Origin: Lichenifustis flavocetrariae
GTDB taxonomy: Bacteria; Pseudomonadota; Alphaproteobacteria; Rhizobiales; Beijerinckiaceae
Direction of reading: 5' to 3'
NCBI RefSeq assembly: GCF_026130545.1
Contig: NZ_JAMOIM010000019.1
Coordinates: 50,065-114,064 of the forward strand
Length of the DNA stretch: 64,000 bases
Shown here: in pieces, positions 8,151-15,971 of the stretch
How the letters are laid out: the number at the start of each line of letters is the position of its first letter
Numbering within the stretch: the stretch's first letter is position 1
Position numbers and translations under genes: made by a program
Notes under the pieces: generated by a model
Databases searched by the model: none
Told to the model about the DNA's origin: nothing
What the model saw: only the letters and a program-made list of their open reading frames with translations

Positions 8151-8815
8151 GAGGCCGTGGGAGAGCGCTGTTTCCGGAACGGATCCCTAGCCGCCAAGCT
8201 CAACAACGTTGTGGGCGTCGACGTGCCAAATCCAAGAAATCGCATGTCTATGGAGGATGCAGGCGGGCGTGGTCATTCAAGCACCCGGGCAGGGGCGCTT
8301 TCGGGCAACTGTCATAAAACAGGCAATATCTCGTCCCCCGCCGATCTGCCGAGCGACCTCGCGAGCGCAAGCGGGCAAGACTCAGGTACGAACGTTTCAC
8401 GCCTGCTACCAGGGTCGAACGACGCCGAGCGACGAAAACGGTTTTGTCAACTGCTCCGCGACCAGGCCAGCCGTCATCAGCGCGCCTGTTGGGCAGAAGC
8501 CGATCGCTTTTTTGCTCGCACCTGATGACCACAGCCCGGCATGGGTGCAGAGATCATCAACAAACTTCTACACGTTGTATTTCGCCCTGTGTCACGGCCT
8601 CGCTGCAGGCCGTAGAGCGGCGAGAGATCGTCAGGGTGTCGCGGGTCTTTCGGGTACCATGTAGCTCTCATACAGCCTCGGACGATCACGTTGAGCCACT
8701 TGGAGGACGTCCTGGAGCCTCGCTGATGCCCAATCAGGTTGCGACGCCGTTTCGGCCCTTGCTCCAGACCTACATCCCGTGAGCGGTGAACCTCGCAGGG
8801 AGCCCGTCAACCCGG
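8151..8815. other. No supportable gene (about 660 bases)
   Basis: Only short ORFs in all frames, none with a coherent domain. The minus-strand ORFs here (8477-8689, 8631-8819) look like chopped coding remnants. I cannot name the parent genes. Confidence 0.6.
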
Positions 8816-9811
8816 TCACGGTCCGATCTGCGCCGCGAAGGTCTTCTCAATGAACACCTTGCCGTCGCGTGCCACCGTGTAGGTCGCCGCGTAACGTCCG
8901 GGAGGCCATCCTAACGCAGGTCGCTTCCGACCAACGCCCATGTAGACTTGATCCTTGTTTGACGGCAGGGGCGGCTCGCTGTGATCGAGCAGCGGTCCGT
9001 TCGGCCCAATCAAAACGATTCGCTGAACGTCGCCCTGCCGCAGCGTGATGGCTTGGACATAGGCCAGGACGGCTGGTGAGTCCGGTGTGAGGACCTCGGG
9101 GCCGAGACCGTTCTCGATGTCGCTCATCGTCACAGCACGAGACGCCAGTCCTGCATTGAGGACCGTCCCGGCCTTATAGGCGAGCGTCCGTTGGATCGCC
9201 GGAGACCAAAGCGAGACGCCTCCGCTGCACGCCCCCTCGGTCTCACCGTAGGCAAACGGATCGATGACCTTGCCGTCGCGCCGCACTGTGATGTGAAGGT
9301 GCGGAAATTCAGTGTCGCCAGACAGGCCAACATGACCGATGGGCTGCCCCGCCGCCACGACGTCGCCGGGCTTCACCATGAGGGTGCCTTGAGCCATGTG
9401 ACAGTACTGGGTTTCGAAACCGTCGGCATGCGCGATCACGAGGGCGTTCCCACAATCCCGGTCTTTGATCGCGTCGTGACCGATCACCGCCACGGAAACG
9501 TCGGCCATGCCATCCCGAGCGCGCAGCACTTTCCCGGGCGCGGCTGCCAGGACGTTGACGCCCTTGCGCTCATCAGCCATCGTCAAGAGGCGGATGTCTG
9601 TGCCGTTGTGGCCCTTGTAGGTCACGGTGCCGCATCGGTAATCCTTGGCGGCTGCCCCACCGCCATGATCCACATAATGTTGGATCTCGCAGGTCTCACC
9701 CACTTGACAGGCAACAGGCCAGCCAAGGGCGATTTCCGCCATCGCTTGCGGGGCATAGAATCCGGGCCAAGAAAGCAGGGCGGCGAGGCGCAGGGTCGAT
9801 CTCATGCTCAT
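8816..9811 (-). CDS. Secreted M23 (LytM-type) metallopeptidase
   Basis: A 331-residue protein from the ATG at 9811, chosen because it begins a signal peptide (MSMRSTLRLAALLSWPG, cleaved near QAMA-E). The frame remains open to 9925, but that extra N-terminus is basic and unlike the family. Zn ligands of the LytM fold are visible: H68 and D72 in GHNGTD, and HxH at H171/H173 in FPHLHI, with H138 in YCHM. Such enzymes cut peptidoglycan cross-links in the periplasm. A ~100-residue C-terminal region follows the catalytic domain. It has no operon partner. Confidence 0.85.
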   Translation of the reverse strand: MSMRSTLRLAALLSWPGFYAPQAMAEIALGWPVACQVGETCEIQHYVDHGGGAAAKDYRCGTVTYKGHNGTDIRLLTMADERKGVNVLAAAPGKVLRARDGMADVSVAVIGHDAIKDRDCGNALVIAHADGFETQYCHMAQGTLMVKPGDVVAAGQPIGHVGLSGDTEFPHLHITVRRDGKVIDPFAYGETEGACSGGVSLWSPAIQRTLAYKAGTVLNAGLASRAVTMSDIENGLGPEVLTPDSPAVLAYVQAITLRQGDVQRIVLIGPNGPLLDHSEPPLPSNKDQVYMGVGRKRPALGWPPGRYAATYTVARDGKVFIEKTFAAQIGP

Positions 9812-9979
9812 GCATGCTCTCGCAAATGCGGACAATCGATGGCTCTTGCCGAGGAGGCGATTCCACCACCTCGCCATTGATGGAAGAGTCTGAAGGGACG
9901 TTACTCGCCGCAGGCGGGGCCACAATGTCCGAGCAAGCCCACCTGGGGACGTCTCCAGCCCACGGGAGATGTGAGGTAC

Positions 9980-10305
9980 AATGACGGATCAGGCCATCAT
10001 GTGCTCAGCGAGCCACTAGTCGCCGTTCTGAATGCCGGCCACCCCCTCGCGGCACGAGCATCGGTCGTTCCACGGACTTGGCGGCGGAAACCTTCATCGG
10101 GATCTCGCCCGTACCCGAATTTTGCGCGGGGTGGTTTACGGCTATCTGGAGCGCGTCGGGGTGTCCGCCGTACCCCGTTTTGGGATCGACAACTTCGCCA
10201 TGGCGATGTCGCTTGTTCAAGCAAACGATGGTGTTGCCTTGTTGCCGGCCTCGATCGAGGTCTATCTACCGACGAGCTGGCGGCGCGACTGCGACACATG
10301 AACAG
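9980..10305 (+). pseudogene. LysR-family regulator, substrate-binding domain remnant
   Basis: Three frames together give the end of a LysR substrate-binding domain. LSEPLVAVLNAGHPLA is in frame 2 near 9990, LAAETFIGISPVPEF in frame 1 near 10080, and FGIDNFAMAMSLVQANDGVA in frame 3 at 10185-10245. At least two frameshifts and the loss of the whole DNA-binding half make it non-functional. Confidence 0.75.
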
Positions 10306-10457
10306 AAGTAACCGCGGAACTGAAGAGTGTCGGACGTTGCAGATGGGCAGCCTTCGCGAGGGCATAGACTTGAGCTTTCACCTTATCGAACGACCGGAAC
10401 CGGGCAAGACCGCAAGGTCTGCACTTGGCGCAGCCCAGCTTCTTCAGAATTACTGCG

Positions 10458-11900
10458 TCATGCCTCGTCGTCCAGAAAGCTCGTCAACGCGTCTTGAAGC
10501 ACGGCGTCGTCACCGGCCAAGCCGTGCATCGCGGCCATTCTCAAGATCACGGTTGCCGTAATCCGCTCTTCGATCGTGTCTTCCCCGAAGGTGTAGTAAA
10601 TGATCGCCCGCTCACCGTCCCTGTGACAACGGCCTTCGATTTGCTGCAGCTGGATCGCGCTGTACCGCATGTCGTGGACGATCAGCGATCGCGGACGGTG
10701 GCCTCCCGGCATCTCGTTCCTGTGCAGGGAGATCGACTCCGTGACGGTGAACGTCACGACATCGAGCATGCCTGTCTGGAAAGCGATGCGGGTCGTCTCG
10801 TTCGCTTCTGCCGATGCGCGTCCATCGATCTGGCCGACCCGCCACCCTCGACCGGTGAGAGCCTGGGCCAGGGCGGTGCCGGTTTCGAGGAAGGCCACCG
10901 ACACGGCGACTTGTTGACCAGCTTCGAGAAGATCCTCGGCGAAAGCGACCGTTCCGGCAACGCGCAGCAGGCTGGCCTTCTGTCGGAAACGAAGGTCGGC
11001 CGCCCAACCCGCCGGGCGGCGCGTGCCGCCGCCCAAGAGCCCGAACTCGCGGCGGAACTCGCGCCAGGTCACCTCATAAAGGCGACGCTCGGCCGGCGTC
11101 AGCACCGTCGGTGCGAGTTCCCGCTGGACCTCGGGCCATCCTGCGATGTCGCCGGGATGCCGGCGAATCCCGATCGCGTTCGGGCCTTTGTAGAGCAGAT
11201 CTGCGATGACGCCCCGATCCCGTTCGTTGGGCTCCCATGTCCAATTCTTCCACCGGCCCTTGGCCCGACCAATACCCAGCATCTTCATCAACTGGCGAAA
11301 ATCCGCCAATGTCTCGGTCGGCCGACCGGCCGCAAATCCCAGCACACGGCCGAGATAGCCGAGCTCGTGCGGCGACTGTCCCGCAGTCGCGCTGAGGTAC
11401 AGCGTGAACGTCGCGGCGTCGGCCATCTGCCGACAGGCCATCGTCTGCTGGGCATAGGGGTTGCGGAGCCGATGGCTCTCGTCGAAGACGACGATCGGCC
11501 AGACCTGCTTAGGCCGCCCCTGCCGGGCGAGCTCGTTATTCTTGGCGCGCGTCGATCGCTTGGTGCTGGTGGGCGGCGGCACGAGGAGTGCTTTGGTCCG
11601 CTCATAGTTGATGACAGTGACGCGCTTCGGGGCAAGGCCGCTTTGTGCGATCGTTCGGCGCCACTGCGGCATGGCTCCCTTCGGACAGACGATGAGCACG
11701 TCGTCCTCCGGCATCGCCGCGATGGCGGCCCAGGCCGACAATGTCTTGCCCAGGCCGGTCAGGTCTCCGAGCAGGAATCCAGGCCGCCCCTGGCCTCGTG
11801 CGGCTCGAATCGCATCACGCGCGGTTTCCTGGTGCGGTCGTGGGATGAAGACGTTCGGAGCCGCGCGAGTGGGCTCGTCCTTTGGGACGGTTGCCGGCAT
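10458..11900 (-). CDS. Phage-type SNF2/DEAD-like helicase
   Basis: A 480-residue superfamily 2 helicase. Motif I is TGLGKT (residues 48-53), motif II is DESH (140-143), motif III is SAT (170-172), and motif VI is IEGRCHRDGE (421-430), the arginine-finger region. This compact form, without extra domains, is typical of phage and prophage helicases that remodel replication or recombination intermediates. Here it starts 4 nt after the stop of the ureohydrolase gene on the same strand, so the two could be cotranscribed. No other phage gene is adjacent. The frame is intact. Confidence 0.82.
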   Translation of the reverse strand: MPATVPKDEPTRAAPNVFIPRPHQETARDAIRAARGQGRPGFLLGDLTGLGKTLSAWAAIAAMPEDDVLIVCPKGAMPQWRRTIAQSGLAPKRVTVINYERTKALLVPPPTSTKRSTRAKNNELARQGRPKQVWPIVVFDESHRLRNPYAQQTMACRQMADAATFTLYLSATAGQSPHELGYLGRVLGFAAGRPTETLADFRQLMKMLGIGRAKGRWKNWTWEPNERDRGVIADLLYKGPNAIGIRRHPGDIAGWPEVQRELAPTVLTPAERRLYEVTWREFRREFGLLGGGTRRPAGWAADLRFRQKASLLRVAGTVAFAEDLLEAGQQVAVSVAFLETGTALAQALTGRGWRVGQIDGRASAEANETTRIAFQTGMLDVVTFTVTESISLHRNEMPGGHRPRSLIVHDMRYSAIQLQQIEGRCHRDGERAIIYYTFGEDTIEERITATVILRMAAMHGLAGDDAVLQDALTSFLDDEA

Positions 11901-11904
11901 TCCG

Positions 11905-12852
11905 CTATGTCTGCCGATCGGATCGTCGGGCCAGATTGCCGAGAACGTGGCAGACCAGTCGTCCGACGACGGTCGCGGTCATGTCATTGATGTCGCGGGC
12001 TGGATTGAACTCGACGATGGAAAAGCCGGCCAAGCGCCTGCCCTGAAGGGCTGCCGCAGCAAGATCCGTCACCTCGTCGAGGTATAATCCGCCTGGCGAA
12101 AGCGCATTGACCCCAGGGCAGATGCTCGGATCAAGCGCGTCGCAATCCACGTGAATGAGGATCTCACCATCGTGTGGAATGGCCCTGGCGATCTCTGCCA
12201 GCCCCTTGGCCCTCGCCTGCCTGACGGTCACGAGCCGTGAACCCCAAACCCGCGCTGCTTCGACCTCTTCATGACGAGCGCTGCCGACCGCGCGGATGCC
12301 AACCTGAGTCATGGAACGCACGAAGGGCAGCTCCGAGGCCCGGCGCATCGTGCTCGAATAGCCGAGCGCCTCGTCACCAATCTTGTCTCGCCAATCGATG
12401 TGGGCATCGATCTGAAGAATGTGGAGCGCCTCCGCGTCATCGAAGGCGCGCATGAACGGGATTGCGACCGAGTCGTCACCCCCGATCAGCACCGGAATCG
12501 AGCCGCATGCTCGGATGTCGCGCGTCGCGGCCTCGATCACGCGCCGGTTTTCAGCGTTCGCCCCCGGTACTGTCCGCAGATTGCCGAGGTCATAAGCGGT
12601 CAATGCGCCGCCGTTCAACAGTGGGCCATCGAAGTCGAAGTCCCAGTGATCGACATGGATCGAAGCCGCCGTGATCGCACGCCTCACGGCATCCGGGCCG
12701 CCCAGCGCATCAAGATCCTGTCCGCTGTCGCCATATGCCGTCCCGTGGACCGCGCCCACGATGGAGACCGATCCGCCAACGGCTTCGCCGGACGCAGGCA
12801 GTCCCAAGAAGGTTTGCTCGATCCGGTTTGCGGCCAGGAGTGTCGGGTCCAT
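11905..12852 (-). CDS. Arginase/agmatinase-family ureohydrolase
   Basis: A 315-residue ureohydrolase from ATG 12852. Metal-binding motifs are GGDDS (residues 124-128), DAHID (149-153) and DCD (236-238). The first motif is usually GGDHS, whose His binds one Mn ion; here it is Asp127. The other ligands are present. Enzymes of this fold hydrolyse guanidino compounds (arginine, agmatine, guanidinobutyrate and others) to urea and an amine. The His-to-Asp change argues against assigning a standard agmatinase, and the substrate remains open. It is followed at once by the helicase gene. Confidence 0.82.
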   Translation of the reverse strand: MDPTLLAANRIEQTFLGLPASGEAVGGSVSIVGAVHGTAYGDSGQDLDALGGPDAVRRAITAASIHVDHWDFDFDGPLLNGGALTAYDLGNLRTVPGANAENRRVIEAATRDIRACGSIPVLIGGDDSVAIPFMRAFDDAEALHILQIDAHIDWRDKIGDEALGYSSTMRRASELPFVRSMTQVGIRAVGSARHEEVEAARVWGSRLVTVRQARAKGLAEIARAIPHDGEILIHVDCDALDPSICPGVNALSPGGLYLDEVTDLAAAALQGRRLAGFSIVEFNPARDINDMTATVVGRLVCHVLGNLARRSDRQT

Positions 12853-13062
12853 GCTGCTACGATCCGAGTGGTAAGGGCGCAGACGTTCCGCTGCTACGCG
12901 ACCGCAACAAGCGACTGCGCTGACTGTCAAGCCAAACTCCGCTCGTACTTCATCACGATCCACGTCCGGGCGAGCCGATGATGCCCGCTGTCGGCGCGAC
13001 GAAGTGATTCGTGCCCGATCGCGACAGGCGTAATCAGGAGGGACTCCTCGAAGGAGCCTACC

Positions 13063-13684
13063 ATGACATCGTCTCAGCAATCCCTAGAGAGGTATCGTGG
13101 AACCGCGGTCGGATCATCGGGCCGAAGCCGCCGCTCAAGCCCAGGCCCATCTGGGCCATCCGACCCGCCTTCAGGACGACGGGCACGTCCGCGATCTTGC
13201 CATGTTCAACGTCGCGATCGACAGCAAGCTGCGCGGTTGCGATCTGGTCAAGCTGCGCGTGGCCGATATCCACCTCGGCGACGGCGTGCGCCTGCGGACG
13301 ACGGTCGTCCAGCAGAACACCGGCCGGCCTGTGCCGTTTGAGCTCACCGAGCCGACGCGGGAAGCTCTGACGGTTTGGTTGAAGAAGCGCCGCCTGCGTG
13401 CGAGTGATTGGCTCTTCCCTAGCCGGAGCCATCCCGGCGATCACGTCACGACGCGGCAGTACAGCCGCCTTGTCGACACTTGGGTCGCAATCGCCGGGCT
13501 CGACCCGGCGGCATACGGTACCCACAGCATGCGGCGTACCAAGGTTGCGCTGGTTTACAAGCGGACCGGCAATCTTCGTGCGTGTCAGCTTCTGCTCGGG
13601 CATAGCAAGCTTGAGAGCACGGTCCGTTATCTCGGCATTGAGGTGGACGACGCCCTCATTCTCTCCGAGCAAACCGATCTGTGA
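13063..13684 (+). pseudogene. Short tyrosine recombinase, copy 1 (frameshifted N-terminus)
   Basis: From the ATG at 13063 the frame shifts twice relative to copy 2 at 19467: about +2 nt near 13085 and -1 nt near 13170. Downstream (13190-13681) the catalytic domain is intact: GTHSMRRTKVALVYKRT holds the HxxR box, QLLLGHSKLESTVRYLG the second His and the nucleophilic Tyr. The family protein is ~200 residues with no large N-terminal arm domain. A 5' hairpin (ACTCCTCGAAGGAG) precedes the start. Translation from an internal start (ATG 13202) could give a truncated protein. Confidence 0.85.
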
Positions 13685-13754
13685 TCGTGCTTTCGAGATC
13701 GCGGCGGCTGAACGCCGCCGCGAGCGGCCGAGACGGGTGACAACCACTGGTGCC

Positions 13755-13797
13755 GCGGCCGTGTGCCGAATGTCCGCAACGTGGCAAGCCACCAACA
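13755..13797. repeat. Partial copy of the dispersed repeat
   Basis: A ~40-bp stretch (GAATGTCCGCAACGTGGCAA core) matches the right half of the repeats at 6742-6855 and 41101-41220. It lies about 70 bp downstream of recombinase copy 1. The match is short, so it may be a decayed end. Confidence 0.45.
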
Positions 13798-13862
13798 GCA
13801 CCTTATGGCGCATGCCACCCGTGAGCAGACCGGCTCCGACGGGCGCCGGCCCCTAATCAGGT

Positions 13863-13902
13863 GCAAGCTTGCAAACGGCGATCTCCCCGCCTGCAAGCTT
13901 GC
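13863..13902. promoter_or_regulatory. Two identical 10-bp palindromes 30 bp apart
   Basis: GCAAGCTTGC occurs at 13863-13872 and again at 13893-13902, just past the end of the binding-protein gene. Each is a perfect palindrome, and the centres are 30 bp apart (about three helical turns). It could be a paired protein-binding site. It could also fold as a hairpin, but no U-tract follows on either strand. Confidence 0.4.
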
Positions 13903-13925
13903 GAACCATGGGCAGTAGGTGTCGT

Positions 13926-14933
13926 TCAGAACGCGAAAGAATCGACGTTGTCGGGCGTCACGACCACCGGCGGTCCGAGCAGGACTTCACCTTTTTCCCC
14001 GACCGTGTACTCGCCCAGGCGGCCGGCCTTGAAGGTCTCGCCCGCCTTGCCGGTCAGCTTGCACTGCGCCACGGCCTGGGCGGCGTAATAGGTGAGGTAG
14101 CCAAGATCCTTGACGTTCCACCAGACATCTTGGACGTCGCCGGCCTTGATGTATTTGCGGAGCAGCGAGGCGGGCGCTAGTCCGGAAAGCTTGATCTTGC
14201 CGGTCATTCCCGCTTGTTCGAGCGCGCGGGCCGCCGCGGGCAAGCCGATGCCGGCCGGCACGATGATGCCCTTGAGGTTCGGGAAGGCCTGGGCCAAGGC
14301 CAGCGTCTGCTGCTGATTGATCTGCTCGCTTTCCTGACCGAAGGCGACCTGCACGAGCTTCATCTTGGCGAAAGCCGGGTCCTTGGCGAGCCGGTCCTTC
14401 ATCGACGCGATCCAGGCATTCTGGTTGCTGGCGGTGGGCGTCGAGGAGAGGATCGCGAACTCGCCTTCGTTGCCGATCATCTTGGCCATGCTATCGAGCA
14501 TGAGTTGGCCGAGCTGCGCGGTGTTGGCCTGGTTCAGGAAGACGGTCCGGGCCGCGGCCGCGACATCGGAATCGTAGGCGATGACCTGCACGCCCTGCTG
14601 CTTCGCGCGCTTCAGCGCCGGAGCCACCGCATTGGCGTCGTTCCCCGCGATGGCGATCACGTCGACCTTCTGGCTGACGAGATTGTTGATGAATTCGATC
14701 TGCGCATCGGCCGTCGCCTGCGAAGGCGCCTGCTGGATGACCGAGCCTCCGATTTCCTTCTGCGCCTCCTCGGCGCCGGTCTTCGCCACCTGGAAATAGG
14801 GATCGGTGTCGAGCTTTGGCAGGAAGCCGACCTTGACAGCCTCGGTGTGGCAGGTGTCCGCCGCGAAGGCGGGCGCCCCCACGACGCAGGCGAGCGCTGT
14901 CGCAGCCAGTATCGTCGTCTTGAATCTGTTCAT
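13926..14933 (-). CDS. Sugar ABC transporter periplasmic binding protein (RhaS/LsrB type)
   Basis: A 335-residue type I periplasmic binding protein with a Sec signal peptide (MNRFKTTILAATALACVV, cleavage near AFA-A). The mature part starts VKVGFLPKLDTDPYF, the ligand-facing strand seen in rhamnose and autoinducer-2 binding proteins, and contains VDVIAIAGNDANAV. It would deliver a monosaccharide or AI-2-like ligand to the membrane complex encoded just upstream. It is last in a three-gene minus-strand operon, 21 nt after the permease gene. The exact ligand cannot be read from sequence. Confidence 0.88.
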   Translation of the reverse strand: MNRFKTTILAATALACVVGAPAFAADTCHTEAVKVGFLPKLDTDPYFQVAKTGAEEAQKEIGGSVIQQAPSQATADAQIEFINNLVSQKVDVIAIAGNDANAVAPALKRAKQQGVQVIAYDSDVAAAARTVFLNQANTAQLGQLMLDSMAKMIGNEGEFAILSSTPTASNQNAWIASMKDRLAKDPAFAKMKLVQVAFGQESEQINQQQTLALAQAFPNLKGIIVPAGIGLPAAARALEQAGMTGKIKLSGLAPASLLRKYIKAGDVQDVWWNVKDLGYLTYYAAQAVAQCKLTGKAGETFKAGRLGEYTVGEKGEVLLGPPVVVTPDNVDSFAF

Positions 14934-14954
14934 TCGAACCTCCCTTGATCGGCC

Positions 14955-15971
14955 CTAACGGCCTTTGGTCGTGCCGGCGTTCGCGACGTCGCGTTGTTGC
15001 GCCTTCACGGTGTTGCGCCACTGGACCGCTGCCAGGATGCGCTGCACGACATTGCTGGCGAGGAGCGACACGATGAGCAGAAGTCCGATGACGATGCCTT
15101 GCGCGTCCCCGCCGATCTGGCTGAGGCCGAGCACATTTCTCAAGGTCGCGATGAGCGCGAGGGCGCAGAAGACCCCCGCATAGTTGCCGCGCCCGCCGAA
15201 GACGTTGATGCCGCCCAGCAGTGCCACCGTGATGACGTCGAGCTCGAACCCGATCGCGTTGTCGGCCCGCGCATTCGACAGCCGTGCGGTGAATACGATT
15301 CCGGCGACGGCGCTGACAAGACCCGAGATCACGAAGAGCATCAGGCGGATGCGCCGCGCGTTGACGCCGGAATAGCGCGCCGTATCCGGGTTGCCGCCGA
15401 TCGCGTAGATGCGCCGTCCCGTCGGGGTGAAGTGCAGCAGGACGACGAAGATCGGCGCCAGCACCAGAAAGGGGATCATCGTCCACGGCAGGATCGGGCC
15501 GAGCGTGTTGATGCCGAAGTCGGTCAGGGCATCCGGGAGGACGTTCACGGATGACGGGCCGAGGATGACATAGCCGAGACCGCGGAACAGCGCCATGGTG
15601 CCGAGGGTCACGACCAGCGACGACAGGCCGAGCCGCGTCACCAGCATGCCATTCACGAGACCGGCCGCCGCGCCCGTCAGCAAGGCCGCGGCGATAGCCA
15701 GCGGCATCGCCACCTCGGCCTGGATCAGCGCGCCCAGGACCACGCTGGTGAGCGCCAGCATGCTGGCGACCGAAAGGTCGATCTCCCGCGTGATCATCAG
15801 GAGCGCCATCGGCAGCACGAGGAGGGCCTTCTCCGAGATCCCGGCGATGGCTTGCGAGATGTTGAAGCCGGTCGCGAAGTTCGGCACGGCCAGCGTCGCA
15901 TAGGTGAGCGCCAGCACGGCCAGTGTGGCCAGCAAGCCATCCCAGTTGAGGAAGGGGCGGAGCAGGCGCAT
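14955..15971 (-). CDS. CUT2 sugar ABC transporter permease (RhaQ-like)
   Basis: A 338-residue integral membrane protein of the RbsC/AraH family with about ten hydrophobic segments. The family motif REIDLSVASMLALTSV is near residue 61 and IGGNPDTARYSG near 190. It would pair with the permease half of the fusion protein to form the channel. Its start overlaps the stop of the fusion gene by one base (TGATG), which implies coupled translation and 1:1 stoichiometry. Confidence 0.9.
   Translation of the reverse strand: MRLLRPFLNWDGLLATLAVLALTYATLAVPNFATGFNISQAIAGISEKALLVLPMALLMITREIDLSVASMLALTSVVLGALIQAEVAMPLAIAAALLTGAAAGLVNGMLVTRLGLSSLVVTLGTMALFRGLGYVILGPSSVNVLPDALTDFGINTLGPILPWTMIPFLVLAPIFVVLLHFTPTGRRIYAIGGNPDTARYSGVNARRIRLMLFVISGLVSAVAGIVFTARLSNARADNAIGFELDVITVALLGGINVFGGRGNYAGVFCALALIATLRNVLGLSQIGGDAQGIVIGLLLIVSLLASNVVQRILAAVQWRNTVKAQQRDVANAGTTKGR

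Noticed and set aside
8477..8689. Minus-strand ORF with a phrase faintly like a [2Fe-2S] motif in another frame (near 8480)
   Set aside because: The match is weak, needs frame changes and lacks the four cysteines.
13755..13902. Possible CRISPR-like repeats
   Set aside because: Only two short palindromes and a partial repeat; no regular array of repeats and spacers.
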